From Brienomyrus brachyistius (Eukaryota > Chordata > Actinopteri > Osteoglossiformes > Mormyridae), in assembly GCF_023856365.1 (NCBI RefSeq), contig NC_064539.1, forward strand, positions 17,859,019-17,923,018: a DNA stretch of 64,000 bases, read 5' to 3'. Positions 13,001 to 24,274 of the stretch are shown here, in pieces. The notes below the pieces were generated by a model. That model searched no databases and was not told the DNA's origin. It saw only the letters and a list, made by a program, of their open reading frames with translations. Every line of letters starts with the position of its first letter. Positions within the stretch are counted from its first letter, which is position 1. A program made the position numbers and the translations under genes.

Positions 13001-15874
13001 CATTTTTGTTACATGTTCAGGATCTGATTTTCAGGCTCCAGCGGTTCATCTAACAGCGTCAGGTGTTTCTTGTAGCCCTGCTAGCTGGCTGAACGCAAGA
13101 TTATCCTCTGTGCTCAGAATTCCGTGGTTCTGCTCATGTGCAAAGAAATACTTTGGTTTCTGTTTGGACTTTGGGCTTTCAGGTAGGTGCCTGTGGGTTC
13201 AACAGCCGCATTCTCCCGGGCGTCTACCCCATCCGGCTGGTAAAGGTGGACGAAGACACCATGGAGTTGGTCCGTGGTCCTGATGGTGTCTGTATCCCTT
13301 GTAAGCCTGGTGAGTCCTTTCGCCCAATTTGTTGTTCGTTTCCTGCATCGTAGTTATCGCCAGATAAGTTCTCTAGGCTTATTTGCGCCAGGAATAAGAA
13401 ATATCTAAGGAGAGATGCAAAGTTCACTGTTCATTGTTTTCAGGTGAGCCAGGACAACTAGTGGGCCGAATTATTCAGAATGACCCACTGCGGAGGTTTG
13501 ATGGTTATGTGAACCAGACAGCCACCAACAAGAAGATTGCCCACGATGTCTTCAAGAAGGGAGACAGTGCATATCTCTCAGGCAAGCGATTGGTGACGGT
13601 GCGCTTTTGGCGTCTGGCTTGGGTGATACGGTTCTGTTGTTGCAATAGCAGCACCGCTGATGCAGGTTAATTGAGCTTTGAAATGATAATTAGTTGCTTT
13701 GTTGTTTAATTGCACGCATGTTTAATGGAACTAAAAAATTGCCTACTCCTAGGCCTGTAAAAGCACATTTTCATTTCACTAATTAGCCCTGCAGCTAGCC
13801 TAACGATTTGTACGACAAAGCTGATCGATGGGCTCGCGATGACGCCGACTGCTGCAGTTATTTGGCAGTTTTTCCAGTGTCTTGCCAAACTGTAAAAAGG
13901 GGGGATCCAGCAGAGTCACTTCTGCTGAGATGTAACGACGAGGAAGGGTGACGCCACAAATCCGCACTCGCCCCAGTTCATCATTCAGCAGAATCCGCAA
14001 AGATAAGCAAAGCTTCTTCCCTGTCAGTTTCCACGCCAGATGTTTCCAATGGGGTGTCCACAAGTCAGACTGAGATGTAGGCAACCATTGCTGGAGAGTT
14101 CGTGAAAAGCACCAAGATTATTGTCAGATGGGAATAACACACAAATGCAGTCACAACATGTTGTGCAAATAAATGGTTTGCTTGCACGCCAGGGAGAAAA
14201 TCTCTCTCAGAAATGTGCTTCATATATTTGAGCACCAATTTGTGGTCCCAAGCCTGGAGTACTTTGCAAAAAGTACCATCCCAAGTTACTGCAACAGTGT
14301 TCGCTCAAGGTAGACACAAGTACTGGAAAGGTCGATTACCTCGCACCGACAACGGACATGTGGTCCATCGTGAATTTAGAGCACAGCTCATCTGAAACTC
14401 CAACTGTAGGCAAAGTGTCTCCAGACAAGCTGTTCCCCGAGTGGAGAGAGCCTGTCTGATGCTTAGCCATTAGTTGCTCCCTGTAGAAATAACCCCATTA
14501 AAATAATTGCGCTTTTAAGCTATTAAGATTGCAACCTTGAAATACACATTTCGTGATGTTCTGTTATAAGTAACATCACATTTGTAGACTTCATGAATGC
14601 AGAAACAAATGACTTCACTTGATTATATTTCCACAAATTGAGGCATGTGTGTATATTTTGTACCATGTAACCAAATGAATGTGGGTTAATTTTTGGAAGT
14701 TTTTTTTAATATGGATGGCAGTATCGTAGTAGTATAGTGATACTTCAAAAACGGCCTATCAGCAATTCTGAGGACTTAAGTGAACACGTGCCCAGTTTGC
14801 CGTAGACTTTCACGTACTAATTGAGGCAGCTGTTTCCGCAGGTGATGTGCTGGTGATGGACCAGTATGGCCACATGTTCTTTAAGGATCGCACCGGTGAC
14901 ACCTTCCGCTGGAAAGGGGAGAACGTGTCGACCACAGAGGTAGAGGGGACCCTCAGCCGTCTCCTGGACATGAAGGACGTAGTTGTGTACGGCGTGGAGA
15001 TTCCAAGTAGGGGCCGCCTCCCTCCGTGACCTCATCTGCGATGAATGAGCTGAGCGCCGACTGTATCAGTGCGATTGACTTGAATTGTTCATATGATGAA
15101 AACCCAAAGCTCTACTCATTAGTCGCGGCTTTGGAGTAGCATTTGTCTTGATCTATTTGTGCAAGTTTTCTGGTGGAAAGTCTTGGATCAGTATGATTTT
15201 TATTGTTGTTTTTTTCCCCTCATTGTTTGACACTGATTTCCAGTCTCCGCTAAAATGCTCGACAGATTCGCTGGAATAATGAAAAAGCCGAAAAAAGGTT
15301 GTGACTGCTTGCAGAGAGTCTGATCAAAGTACATTGCGATGGCCTTCTGGAAAGCGCCCTGTAACCGCTAGAACTCCTGATTAGACATTAATATGTACGG
15401 TCATTCTCTTAATTACACATATACGACTTTGTCTTTATTCATGGCCAGGGTCTGAGGGAAAGGCCGGAATGGCTGCGATAGCTGACCCCGCCCATGAAAC
15501 GGATCTGGAGAAGTTTTCCAAGGAGCTTGAGAAGGTGCTGCCGACGTACGCCCGGCCCGTGTTCCTGCGCTTCCTGCGGGAGGTAGACAAGACGGGTGAG
15601 TCCGCGAACGCCTGCCGCTCGCCGGCGGGACGCCTCGCCTGCCGTGAGCTTTATCGCGCTGCTTTGTTCCTCCCTCCTTAAATGCCTCCCTTTGATTCTG
15701 ACTCTTTGTTCGATAGGCACCTACAAGTTCCAGAAATCCGACATGCGGCGAGACGGCTACAATCCTCAAGTCATGTCCGACAAACTCTACTTCCTGGATG
15801 TTACCCGGGGGCGATATGTGGAGTTGACCACGGAGGTCTACCGTAACATCGTTTCGGGGCAACAGAAAGTGTGA
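7055..15874 (+). CDS. slc27a4: Long-chain fatty acid transport protein 4 (FATP4/ACSVL), 12 coding exons
   Basis: Coding exons are 7055-7215, 8037-8431, 9353-9511, 10663-10732, 10823-10914, 11620-11729, 11821-12030, 13183-13309, 13444-13581, 14842-15006, 15449-15595 and 15717-15874. They join in phase to 643 residues, the length of human FATP4. The family esterifies long and very long chain fatty acids to CoA at the ER or plasma membrane and so drives uptake. Residues 1-50 hold an N-terminal membrane segment. The AMP-binding loop [10 protein letters not shown] is at about 245-254, the FATP motif FYGATE at about 383-388, and [19 protein letters not shown] starts at about 503. No catalytic motif is broken. 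Intron 9 starts with GC rather than GT (13582). FATP1 is the closest alternative, but proximity to swi5 and overall similarity favour FATP4. Confidence 0.95.
11140..11525. mobile_element. Degenerate hAT-like nonautonomous element in slc27a4 intron 5
   Basis: The stretch opens with AGAGGTGCATCGGATCGGTA and contains repeated ATCGG/TATCGG words, ending near 11,525 with a weakly inverted GGCCCCTCC. This resembles the widespread fish repeats built from repeated ATCGG motifs that are usually classed as hAT. No clean target-site duplication was found, so limits and class are tentative. Confidence 0.4.
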
Positions 15875-17271
15875 CACCAATCCCCAGCACCCCCCGCCCC
15901 ACCCTACCCCTGTGCACCTTTTTCTTCAAAGCACATACACTATATTGACCACCCCCACCCCCCAATGCACCCTGATTTCCCCCCCAACCCCTCGCATTTC
16001 CCAACTCTGAAAGGCTCAGCCTCTCATTACCTCGTTGAGCACACCCCCCCCCCCCCCTCAGTAAGGAACTGGTGGATCTTCTCAGTAAAACAGAGATAAA
16101 CAGCCACCGATTCTGCATTTGAGGGCCAGCCATTATAAGGACGGGAATTACAGGACTGTGTGGCGTCCCGGAAGTAAAAAGCGACCCAAAAGCCTTTCAC
16201 CCCAAGATGGCGATTTGGCCTATTGGCTGGGAACAGCGATGGGCTCTGTGTCCGCGTCTAGCTGCATATGATCTGCATGGGGCTTCTGTTTCTGAAGGCA
16301 GGAAGATTTTTGGAAAAAATTTGAAATTTGAAAATGTGCAATATGAGATGAGTTCCACCTGTGTAATTATTCAGAAAAACATCCAAGTACAATTCCTATC
16401 AAAGTAGGAGTAGAAGTAAAATTGTGGACCATAAATTATATTGTAGCCTCGTTGTACTTTAAAGCAGTTTTTCTCAAACCAGTCCTCAGGGACCCCCTGA
16501 CGTTCCACATTTTTGCTCCCTGCCCAGACGGTCCACATTTTTGCTCCTTCCCAGCTCCCCGTAGTACAAATGTGGACCGTTTCCAGGTCCCTAGAGGACC
16601 GGGTTAGGAAACGCTGCTTTAAACTACAGAAGACCTTGTCTGGTTTGAAGCTAGTTTATCTACACGAATTGAAGTTTAAATACTGTGCTCAGCTCTGTGC
16701 TTAAGTATACATTCCTCCGTACGAGGCTGGAGGTCAGCTGCTGGGAGTCACAGCATTAGCTACGCAGGGAATGAGGACCATGGGGACTGCAGTTTGGGAG
16801 AGCTTGGCTGGAAGGCTTTGAGGACCTCTGACCGGCTATGATGTTTCGAAGACCGAACGGAAGCCGTGAGCTCCTGCCCTCGTCACCTACCTTTGTGGGG
16901 ACACTGGGTCTGGGGCTTCGGTGGAGCGACTGGTGTGACATTCTGGTGCTAATGGGCTCCCTCCACGGCCGACCGAGCCAGAGAGCGTACCGGTATGTTG
17001 GGACCCATGAAGAAAAGGGAAAGACGTTTCGCTCATCATTTCTGTTTATCATTTGGCGGCATGAATGATCAACACTAACAGAGCACTGTGCCTTACTGTG
17101 AGTTTAGTGACCCCTACTGCTCATATTTATATGACTACACATGTTCTGTGGTGTTTTCCTTTATTTTACTGTTATTCTGCTTGGATCTTGTTTACCTTTG
17201 TTCTCACTTAGTCCCTAATCTCATTACTTTTTTCCTCTGCACTTTTTGTTTCATTTTATTTTTAAAAACAT

Positions 17272-17298
17272 CCCCCCCCCCCCCCCCCCCCCCCCCCC
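17272..17298. repeat. Uninterrupted run of 27 C
   Basis: Mononucleotide tract of 27 C on the plus strand. Such tracts can form G-quadruplexes on the opposite strand, and their length is often misread in assemblies. Confidence 0.9.
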
Positions 17299-20200
17299 GC
17301 TCCGCCAGGCACTGTGCATTTCGTTTGTACTGGTCAAGGCACCATGAGGTGGGAGGTTTTCCAGGGAACTGCCTTGATCAGATAATATGGACTTTCTTTA
17401 TTTCCGTATGTCTGCAAATTGTGTCATGCAGAAAGTGACATTATATTTAACTGATTATGAATATTCTCTCTGAACTAGCAATGGCTTTCGGATCCACCCT
17501 CCCCCTACATTTCCTGTTTGTTCGTTTTTCTGTCGATTTATAAGGCATTGGAGGTCTTGTTGTGTAGGCATCGAAGGCCATTGCTAGGTTTTGTCTTCAG
17601 GTTTCGTTGAACAAACGGGAAAGTAATTGAATTAGCATTGGTAGAAGTAGTAGAGTTAGTGGTAATGTTAAGGGATATGACTGAGATGTTTACTCCTTGT
17701 CTCAAGGGGTTTGTAAATATGCTTTAATATTGTCTGACCAGAGGTCTAGGGATGGATGAGGCGAAGCGTTTGTGTCTGTGTGTCTCTGTGTGGTTTTCAG
17801 AGGACATCTTTGATTTGTTTTGAATTATGTTATCATCACTGAACAAATGTTTTTAAATTATTTTTTTTTGTGTAACTGAAGTTTTTGTTTGTGTGTGTGT
17901 GTGAATTTTGAGTATTTTAAAGGGAAGGTATGCAATGAACAGGTTCTCTTTGCTGCTCTGCTAGCAGGAAAGGTTTTCAGGGACGAAAGCAGAGCGACAA
18001 AACCACCCTAAGGGTTCGGGTGATGGTTCCGTCATCCCCTGGTCTGAAAAAGCTGTTCTATACCAGTCCCCTTTTTATTTTGCGGTTGGTTGATTGTTTG
18101 TTTTCCTTTCTGGTATATTTTAAAACCAGCAATTTACATTGTATAGGTGTGTTTTAATTCTAGAGGGGGTTGCTGTGCAAGGTGGTGGTTTTGTAGACAA
18201 CTTTATGGCCTCAATTCCTCTTTTACTGAAGTCATACCAGGTGCCCTGAACGTGTCTGGGTTTCCCCCATAATTCCCCCATAATTCTTTTTGACAACTAA
18301 GGCATCACAGTTTTATCGCTTAAATTGGGGAAAAAAATAAAATAAAATAAACCAGGCATCTTAATATTAGCTTTAAAATAGTTTTATTATTTATTATTAT
18401 TTTTCTTACTTGAAAGACAAATTATGTTAAGATCACTTTTCTTAACCCAAACATAATGACATAAAATCGTCAGCCAGGAAAATCCACCTTAAAAACAGCC
18501 TGAATTTTAGCTTTGCTATTTACTGAAACACCAGCGTTTATTTTCAGACTCTCAAGCCAAAATGTGTCGTTGTAACAAGCGTCTGCACGCCTGCTTGCCT
18601 CTGATTTGCCAGCTTGTGGCACCAGTGTGTGATTCACCACTCTATCCTGCTACGTTTCGCTGGACCAGTAATCTCTCAGGGTTGTTTGGCAGTGTGTGAA
18701 GCTTCCATTATTTTCTTTAAATATGATTTTAACATGTTTTAAGCCATGCTTTTTATGGGTAGCTGGGTTTTGAAATGAAGATGGAGAAATGAAATGTCAG
18801 CACAATGATTTAAGGTCATGTGTATAAACAAACTTTGTACAATGTGGATGACACAGTGAGGTGTGGCCGGTCTTCAGAAACATGGTGGGCTTTCATTTGC
18901 TGGCATGAACTGCACTGTCTTTCTCTTGCTCTGTACTCAGTCATGATTGGTCCACATGCGCCAATCCACTTTGTCTTTTGCTGTTTAAAAAAAAAAAAAA
19001 ACAGTGGATGCTGGAGATCCGCATCACGATTCTGACCACTGAGAAACGACGCACTCTGTCTGTCTGTCCATCAACCTTGTCCCTTCCCTGTTCTCCCATG
19101 TTCTTATCCATAAATGCACTATTTTGTTTGTCGTACTCAGGAACAACTTATGCAGTGAAAGAGAACGGGTGGTGCGTGTGTTAATGAGGGTGGAGGTGTC
19201 GCTTGTGTCGGTGGAGACGCGCAGAAGCCACAATGATATCCTCTCATCAAAGGCCAGCTGTAAATCCTGCTCTAAAACTACACCTGAGAATCCATACGAT
19301 TAAAAAAAAAAAAAAAGATTTTGATGTTCAAAAAAAGCAAACTGGAAGGTGTGGTGCGTATTTTATTTGTGGGTCGTTTTAGGCTTCGGAAATTTAATCA
19401 TATTAACGGCGAAACACTTGGCTGCAAACTTTTCATTCAGTTGAAATGATGAGGATGTCTTTTCAACCTTCTGTGGAACTGACCTACGTTAGAAATAAAT
19501 CACAGTGGCTTGTAATTACAATGGGCCATTATCTTCAGTAAATTTATAAAGGTGGACATAAAGGGGTTAATTACAGTAGAAGCAATGATGATATACATAT
19601 AATCAGCCAGCTAATCATATCAGATCCACTGTCTAGAATATGGACATAAATTAAAGGAGATGTCATCAAATGGTACTTGAAGTCCCAAAACCTTTTTATG
19701 TTAATTTGTAAAACTAAGATTTTTTTTTTTTTTTAGATATTTAAAATTCTGTTAACAGATCATTTAAAAACTTGGAGACACGGGTGCTGGATGATCGATA
19801 ATTACAACTAACAAAGAAATATGAGGTAGCATAAAAAACATCATCCATCCATCCATCCATGCATGCTCTAGCTGCTTATACTGCAGAGGCTCTTGAAAAA
19901 CCTAAAGATATCCTGAGCCTGAGTGGTTTGGGTCGTGACTGTTGCAGTATATTTACTAAGGTCAGAGGTCATTAATTTCTAAGGAATGTTTCCTGGAAGG
20001 TCTGAGTCAGATGTTTGGGGTATTAGCTGAGACGCGGAGAGAGTGCTGTTTTTGTCTAGTCGGCAGTGTGCAGGCAGGCCAGCTTCTCCCAGAAGCTGCA
20101 AGGTAGGCCTGCAGCAGTCAGCTATACAACCAGAAGTGTGAATCAGAGGAGCAAACGGAGACGTCAACACCGAACTACCGAAATGGCGTGAGGCCCACAG

Positions 20201-22254
20201 CAGCAGCTGCCGCGTGATCCCTCACAAGAAGGTAGGAGAATGTCAAGGTGTGACCTCAGGATGAGTTTTTGAAAGAAGGTGTGGTTCTGCTCCAAGATGG
20301 CAGTGCATATGGAGCTTTCTACACAAGAACGCAATGTTTTATCTCAAGATGTATACATATACGCAACGGTTCTTACCGTTCATTGCCCGAGAACAATAAA
20401 TATAGAGTATAGGAATGAGATGCTTGGATGCGACAGTCTATAGACAAAAAGCTGGGTTTCCTTCCTGAGTTGTTCTTCCTTGAAGGCATTTCTTGGGATG
20501 TAGACAGAGCGCCTGTACAGACCAAAGCCACTCCAGACGGTCTTTGAAGCGCACATTCGATATCTGGTCACTGTCTCAGTAATGATCCTATCATACACTG
20601 GTCAGTGTAAGGGTTTCAGCTGGTCACCCCCTGCTGGTTTACGGCACCTATACCTTTGGTCTTCCTAACCATGTAAGTGTTTCTAATACCTGGTTATCGT
20701 TCGTTGGTGCCCCAGTGCCCTACAGGGCCTAGAGTTTTTTGACTTGGACCAAGCCTGTGACTCCCTGTAGGTGACTCTTCCCTCGCCCTGACTCTCGTCA
20801 CAGCTGTCAAGAGGTGAGAAGTTTAGGGAGCCTCTCAAGAGTCCCTACCAAGACCCACCCCCAATTTTCCCTGTTTACTGCCGCGTGGAAACCAACAAAA
20901 CCTAGGAGATGCTTTCTGGGATGCAGAAAGTCTACATGGGCCTTGGAGATGGGTCTGTTTATATTTTTGGGCTCGAGCCACTATTTAATTGGATGCCTGC
21001 AGTAACTTCTTCATCCACAGAGATGGGACTACCCTTGGAGAAATACCCCTGGCGTGATATCTCCGAATGGACAGTCGTGGTCCATCTGCACGGCTGCCCC
21101 ATTAATTTTCATGCACTTCCGAGTAAGCAAAGTGCTGTGAGAGGATGGTTCTGTTCAGAGTCGGGTGCAGATTCTGTGGGTGATCTCTAAGGGTGTGCTG
21201 GAGCTGGGTAACAGACTGACCATTTTTCCAGATAAATCACCGTTTCAGTATTACAGCAATGCCAACATACATTTGCTGGATGCAGCTAAACTATATGACA
21301 AAAAATGTGTAATTGAATGTACTGGCTTGAACGACAAAACAGCGGGTGTGTGTCATACAGTCGCATCGATGTAAGCCTCCTGCATGGATCCACCAGGGCA
21401 AATCTATGTTATTCCGTTACAATCCTAAAACTAGCTACATCAAAAGCGTTGGGGTAGTTCGCAAACGATGCAGATAATTTCCAAGGTTTCACTGAAACTT
21501 AGGTGTATGTGAGTGCGTGTGCAGATATTTCTCGAATTGAAAATCTCACCAGCCGGCTGACAAAGATGCAAACTCTGATATACCTTCAGAAAAAAAGAGT
21601 ACCGATTTGTACCTTTGCTTGTCACTTGGGCTGTTCCCTAAAGGGTCTGCCAATTGTACCCTATAGCTGTAAATAATTGTACCTTTTAAGGTACAGAAAT
21701 GGACTCTGAGGAATAAAGTGCAAACAACATTAATATACCCCCAATGGGCCATTTTCTGACAATGTGACATATTGACCTTTATGTAAGTGTGGGGAGATAT
21801 TGGCAGCTGGAACTATGCCTCTGTGGGCAGCCCTGTTATCCCCCAACACTGCTCTGTGACCCTAACCACCCCCCCCACTATCCCAGTGTCACTCAGCACT
21901 CAGGTTTACTCCCAGTTCTTGTACTGGGGTTCAGTCACAGGTCACAGTACCCCGTCTTACACCTGCAGTCCAAAGACATGCGGTTATCACTCTAGTGGTT
22001 GTGTATGTATTACATGCTGGGGACCAAGTAAATAAGGAAAATAAAAAACCTGTTATTTTGACTTTGTGGAGACATTTAAATGGTCACTGCAAGGGGAAAC
22101 TCAATTTGATAAAAACCTGTGACTGCAATCAAAAAGCTAAAAATGTGTCTCGTTTTTTGTTTGGTTAATTATGGTTAAGATAAGTAACCAGAGTTGGGAT
22201 TAGGGTTACATCCATCGAAATGAGTGGGTGGTCCCCATATCATCTGTGCGTGCA

Positions 22255-22385
22255 TCTGCCCAGCAATGGACTGGCATCCTGTCTAGGCTTTAGCCTGGCC
22301 TTGTGCCCTGTGCTGCCTGGGGTAGACCTCCCACCCCACCCCCCATGACCCCGTCAAGGACAGCTGGTTGGAAAACGGAGGGATC
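22255..22385 (+). mobile_element. Degenerate SINE/L2-type 3' tail
   Basis: The wording from AATGGACTGGCATCCTGTCT to CCCATGACCCCGTCAAGGAC matches the 3' tail shared by many fish SINEs and L2 LINEs. No tRNA-like head is recognisable, so this is a 5'-truncated relic. Confidence 0.55.
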
Positions 22386-23944
22386 TTAACAACACCAGAT
22401 GTGTTACTTAATATTTTGGATCTTTTAGTCCTTCAAATTACACAACAGCTCTGCTCTGCTGTCCTGCTGTTGAGGAACATTTCTGTACTTATGTTTTAAT
22501 ATTATTTGTGATAACATTGTGACTATGTTGGAAATAAAAGCCATTTGGTATGTATGCTAGGATTGTTTATGGAAAAATAACAGATGGCTGGCTGTTGAGA
22601 GAAAGTAGCTGCCAGAATGAAAATCAAATTGGCGTTTTCAAGTTGCAGGGGCTGTATTAAGGGTGTACTGAGTACTGAAACTGTCCAACGAGAGGGTGAC
22701 TGTTGTGTTTTATTGGGGATTAATGAACTCGGGGAAATGCACAAAAATTCAGCAGCTGACATTCAAGAACACAACAGCAAGTATCTTCATGGGAAACCTA
22801 ATTTATCTTTTATGTGTAGCTATACAGAATAGCTACATGCGGACCAGGTTGATGTCATAGATGGTGGGGTTACTTTAACATTCCCAGAATATGTGAATTC
22901 CAATAGAATGATTTCTAACTAATTTACAATTAGTCTGACGGCTCTATTGCATAATAGAGTAGAGATGTATTTAGTTTTTTTTCTTTTATTTGACATCAGA
23001 GTGGAGACCACGTGCTTTCTGTGTTGCTGTTCTTTCTGAAAAATTAGAAATTCCTAATGCTTTAGGATTGTTCACTGTGGATTTGTTTCCATTGTGGAAG
23101 GAACTGAAATAGTTGGCCTCCAGTTTAGTCTTTCTAAATTTAACTGCCACCGCCCAGCTTTTATTGCTGTGTTTCATTGCTTGTTGGAAAGCAATAAAGA
23201 GCAGCTTGCTTCAATATCCAATATAAAAGCCAGCGTGACCTATCAGTGTTTACTGCTTGTTGGTTCTGATAACAGCCTCTTTCCTTCAAAAAAACTGATA
23301 ACTTCAAATGTCCTTAAGCAAATTCAGTGCAGTAGATATTGGTACAAGCTGCTAACAAAGGCTTGTTTCTTACCTCATCAACAAGAAATCGTCCCACCTT
23401 GTACTTGTACCCAACGAAAACAAAACACAAAAGCACAGTCCAGTGTTATGCTTGGACGTACTCGTGCAGTGTTTGCAGGAACTTGGAGTCTTTTCTGTTT
23501 GCCCACCTGGCAGTGTGTGCCAGCCAAGTTCTGATGCTTTCTTCACTCTAATCGGACGACTTACTTTTCTGTTCGCCCATCGAACAATATCTGCCAGCCA
23601 AATCCCGCTGCTTTCTTCAGTCTCGTTGGACAGCGCACTGCGCAGTGCTCCACATTCCAGGCATGGGTGGCGCGTACGCACCGATATGGAAGCCAGGCTT
23701 CATCACCACGGTATCAAGTACTGTCAGTAGCTGACAACAAGTTGAGGCAATTGATGTGCTTGGAATTTTCCTGAGGCTACAAGAACAATAAATGAACTGC
23801 TTGAGTTCCTTAAAAAAGACATTTTCTTCAGCACCAAGCTGAGGTAAAATAAAGTATAAAATAGCAGAAAGCAATGAGTATTACAGAGTGTGTCCTAAAA
23901 CATTCCTGCACAAAAATCATTCAGTCATCACAATGAGTCACTGT

Positions 23945-23945
<1 letters not shown>

Positions 23946-23981
<36 letters not shown>

Positions 23982-24000
23982 TAATAGTAATAATAATATT
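23946..24000. repeat. (AAT)n microsatellite
   Basis: Trinucleotide AAT repeat with two interruptions, about 180 bases upstream of the TATA box of the following lipocalin gene. Confidence 0.9.
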
Positions 24001-24178
24001 AGTAATGAAACCAGCTTGTTGTAAAACCAGATTAAACTAGTTCTTATGGGTCATGGTATCTTAGTGTAACATCAGTCCTGCTCTCTGTCTGGAGATGATG
24101 ATAGGTACAGGAATGGGGGCGTGTCTTTGTCAAGGATGTGTAATGTAAACAGCATGGTGGGGGGGGGGGGGTCGGCAG

Positions 24179-24185
24179 TATAAAA
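24179..24185 (+). promoter_or_regulatory. TATA box of the lipocalin gene
   Basis: TATAAAA lies 90 bases upstream of the lipocalin start codon and would place transcription start near 24,210. A strong TATA box fits a highly expressed secretory gene. A G run of about 12 lies just upstream. Confidence 0.65.
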
Positions 24186-24274
24186 TTAAGAGTTAGAGGA
24201 AGGACAGCTAGCTCAGTGTTTACCGAAGCGCTTGCGTAACATCTGGGCATAGTGACTTCCACACTTCTGGGACA

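Larger units (their letters stand above)
15875..24170. other. slc27a4 3' UTR and gene-poor spacer
   Basis: The first few hundred bases after the stop are C-rich and probably 3' UTR, but I could not settle on a polyadenylation signal. The rest holds a 27-base C run (17272-17298), A and T runs, a CCAT repeat near 19,850, a degenerate SINE/L2 tail (22,255-22,385) and an AAT repeat (23,946-24,000). No open frame here resembles a protein. Confidence 0.5.

Noticed and set aside
15413..15880. Minus-strand open frame of 155 codons
   Set aside because: Antisense to the last two slc27a4 coding exons and the intron between them.
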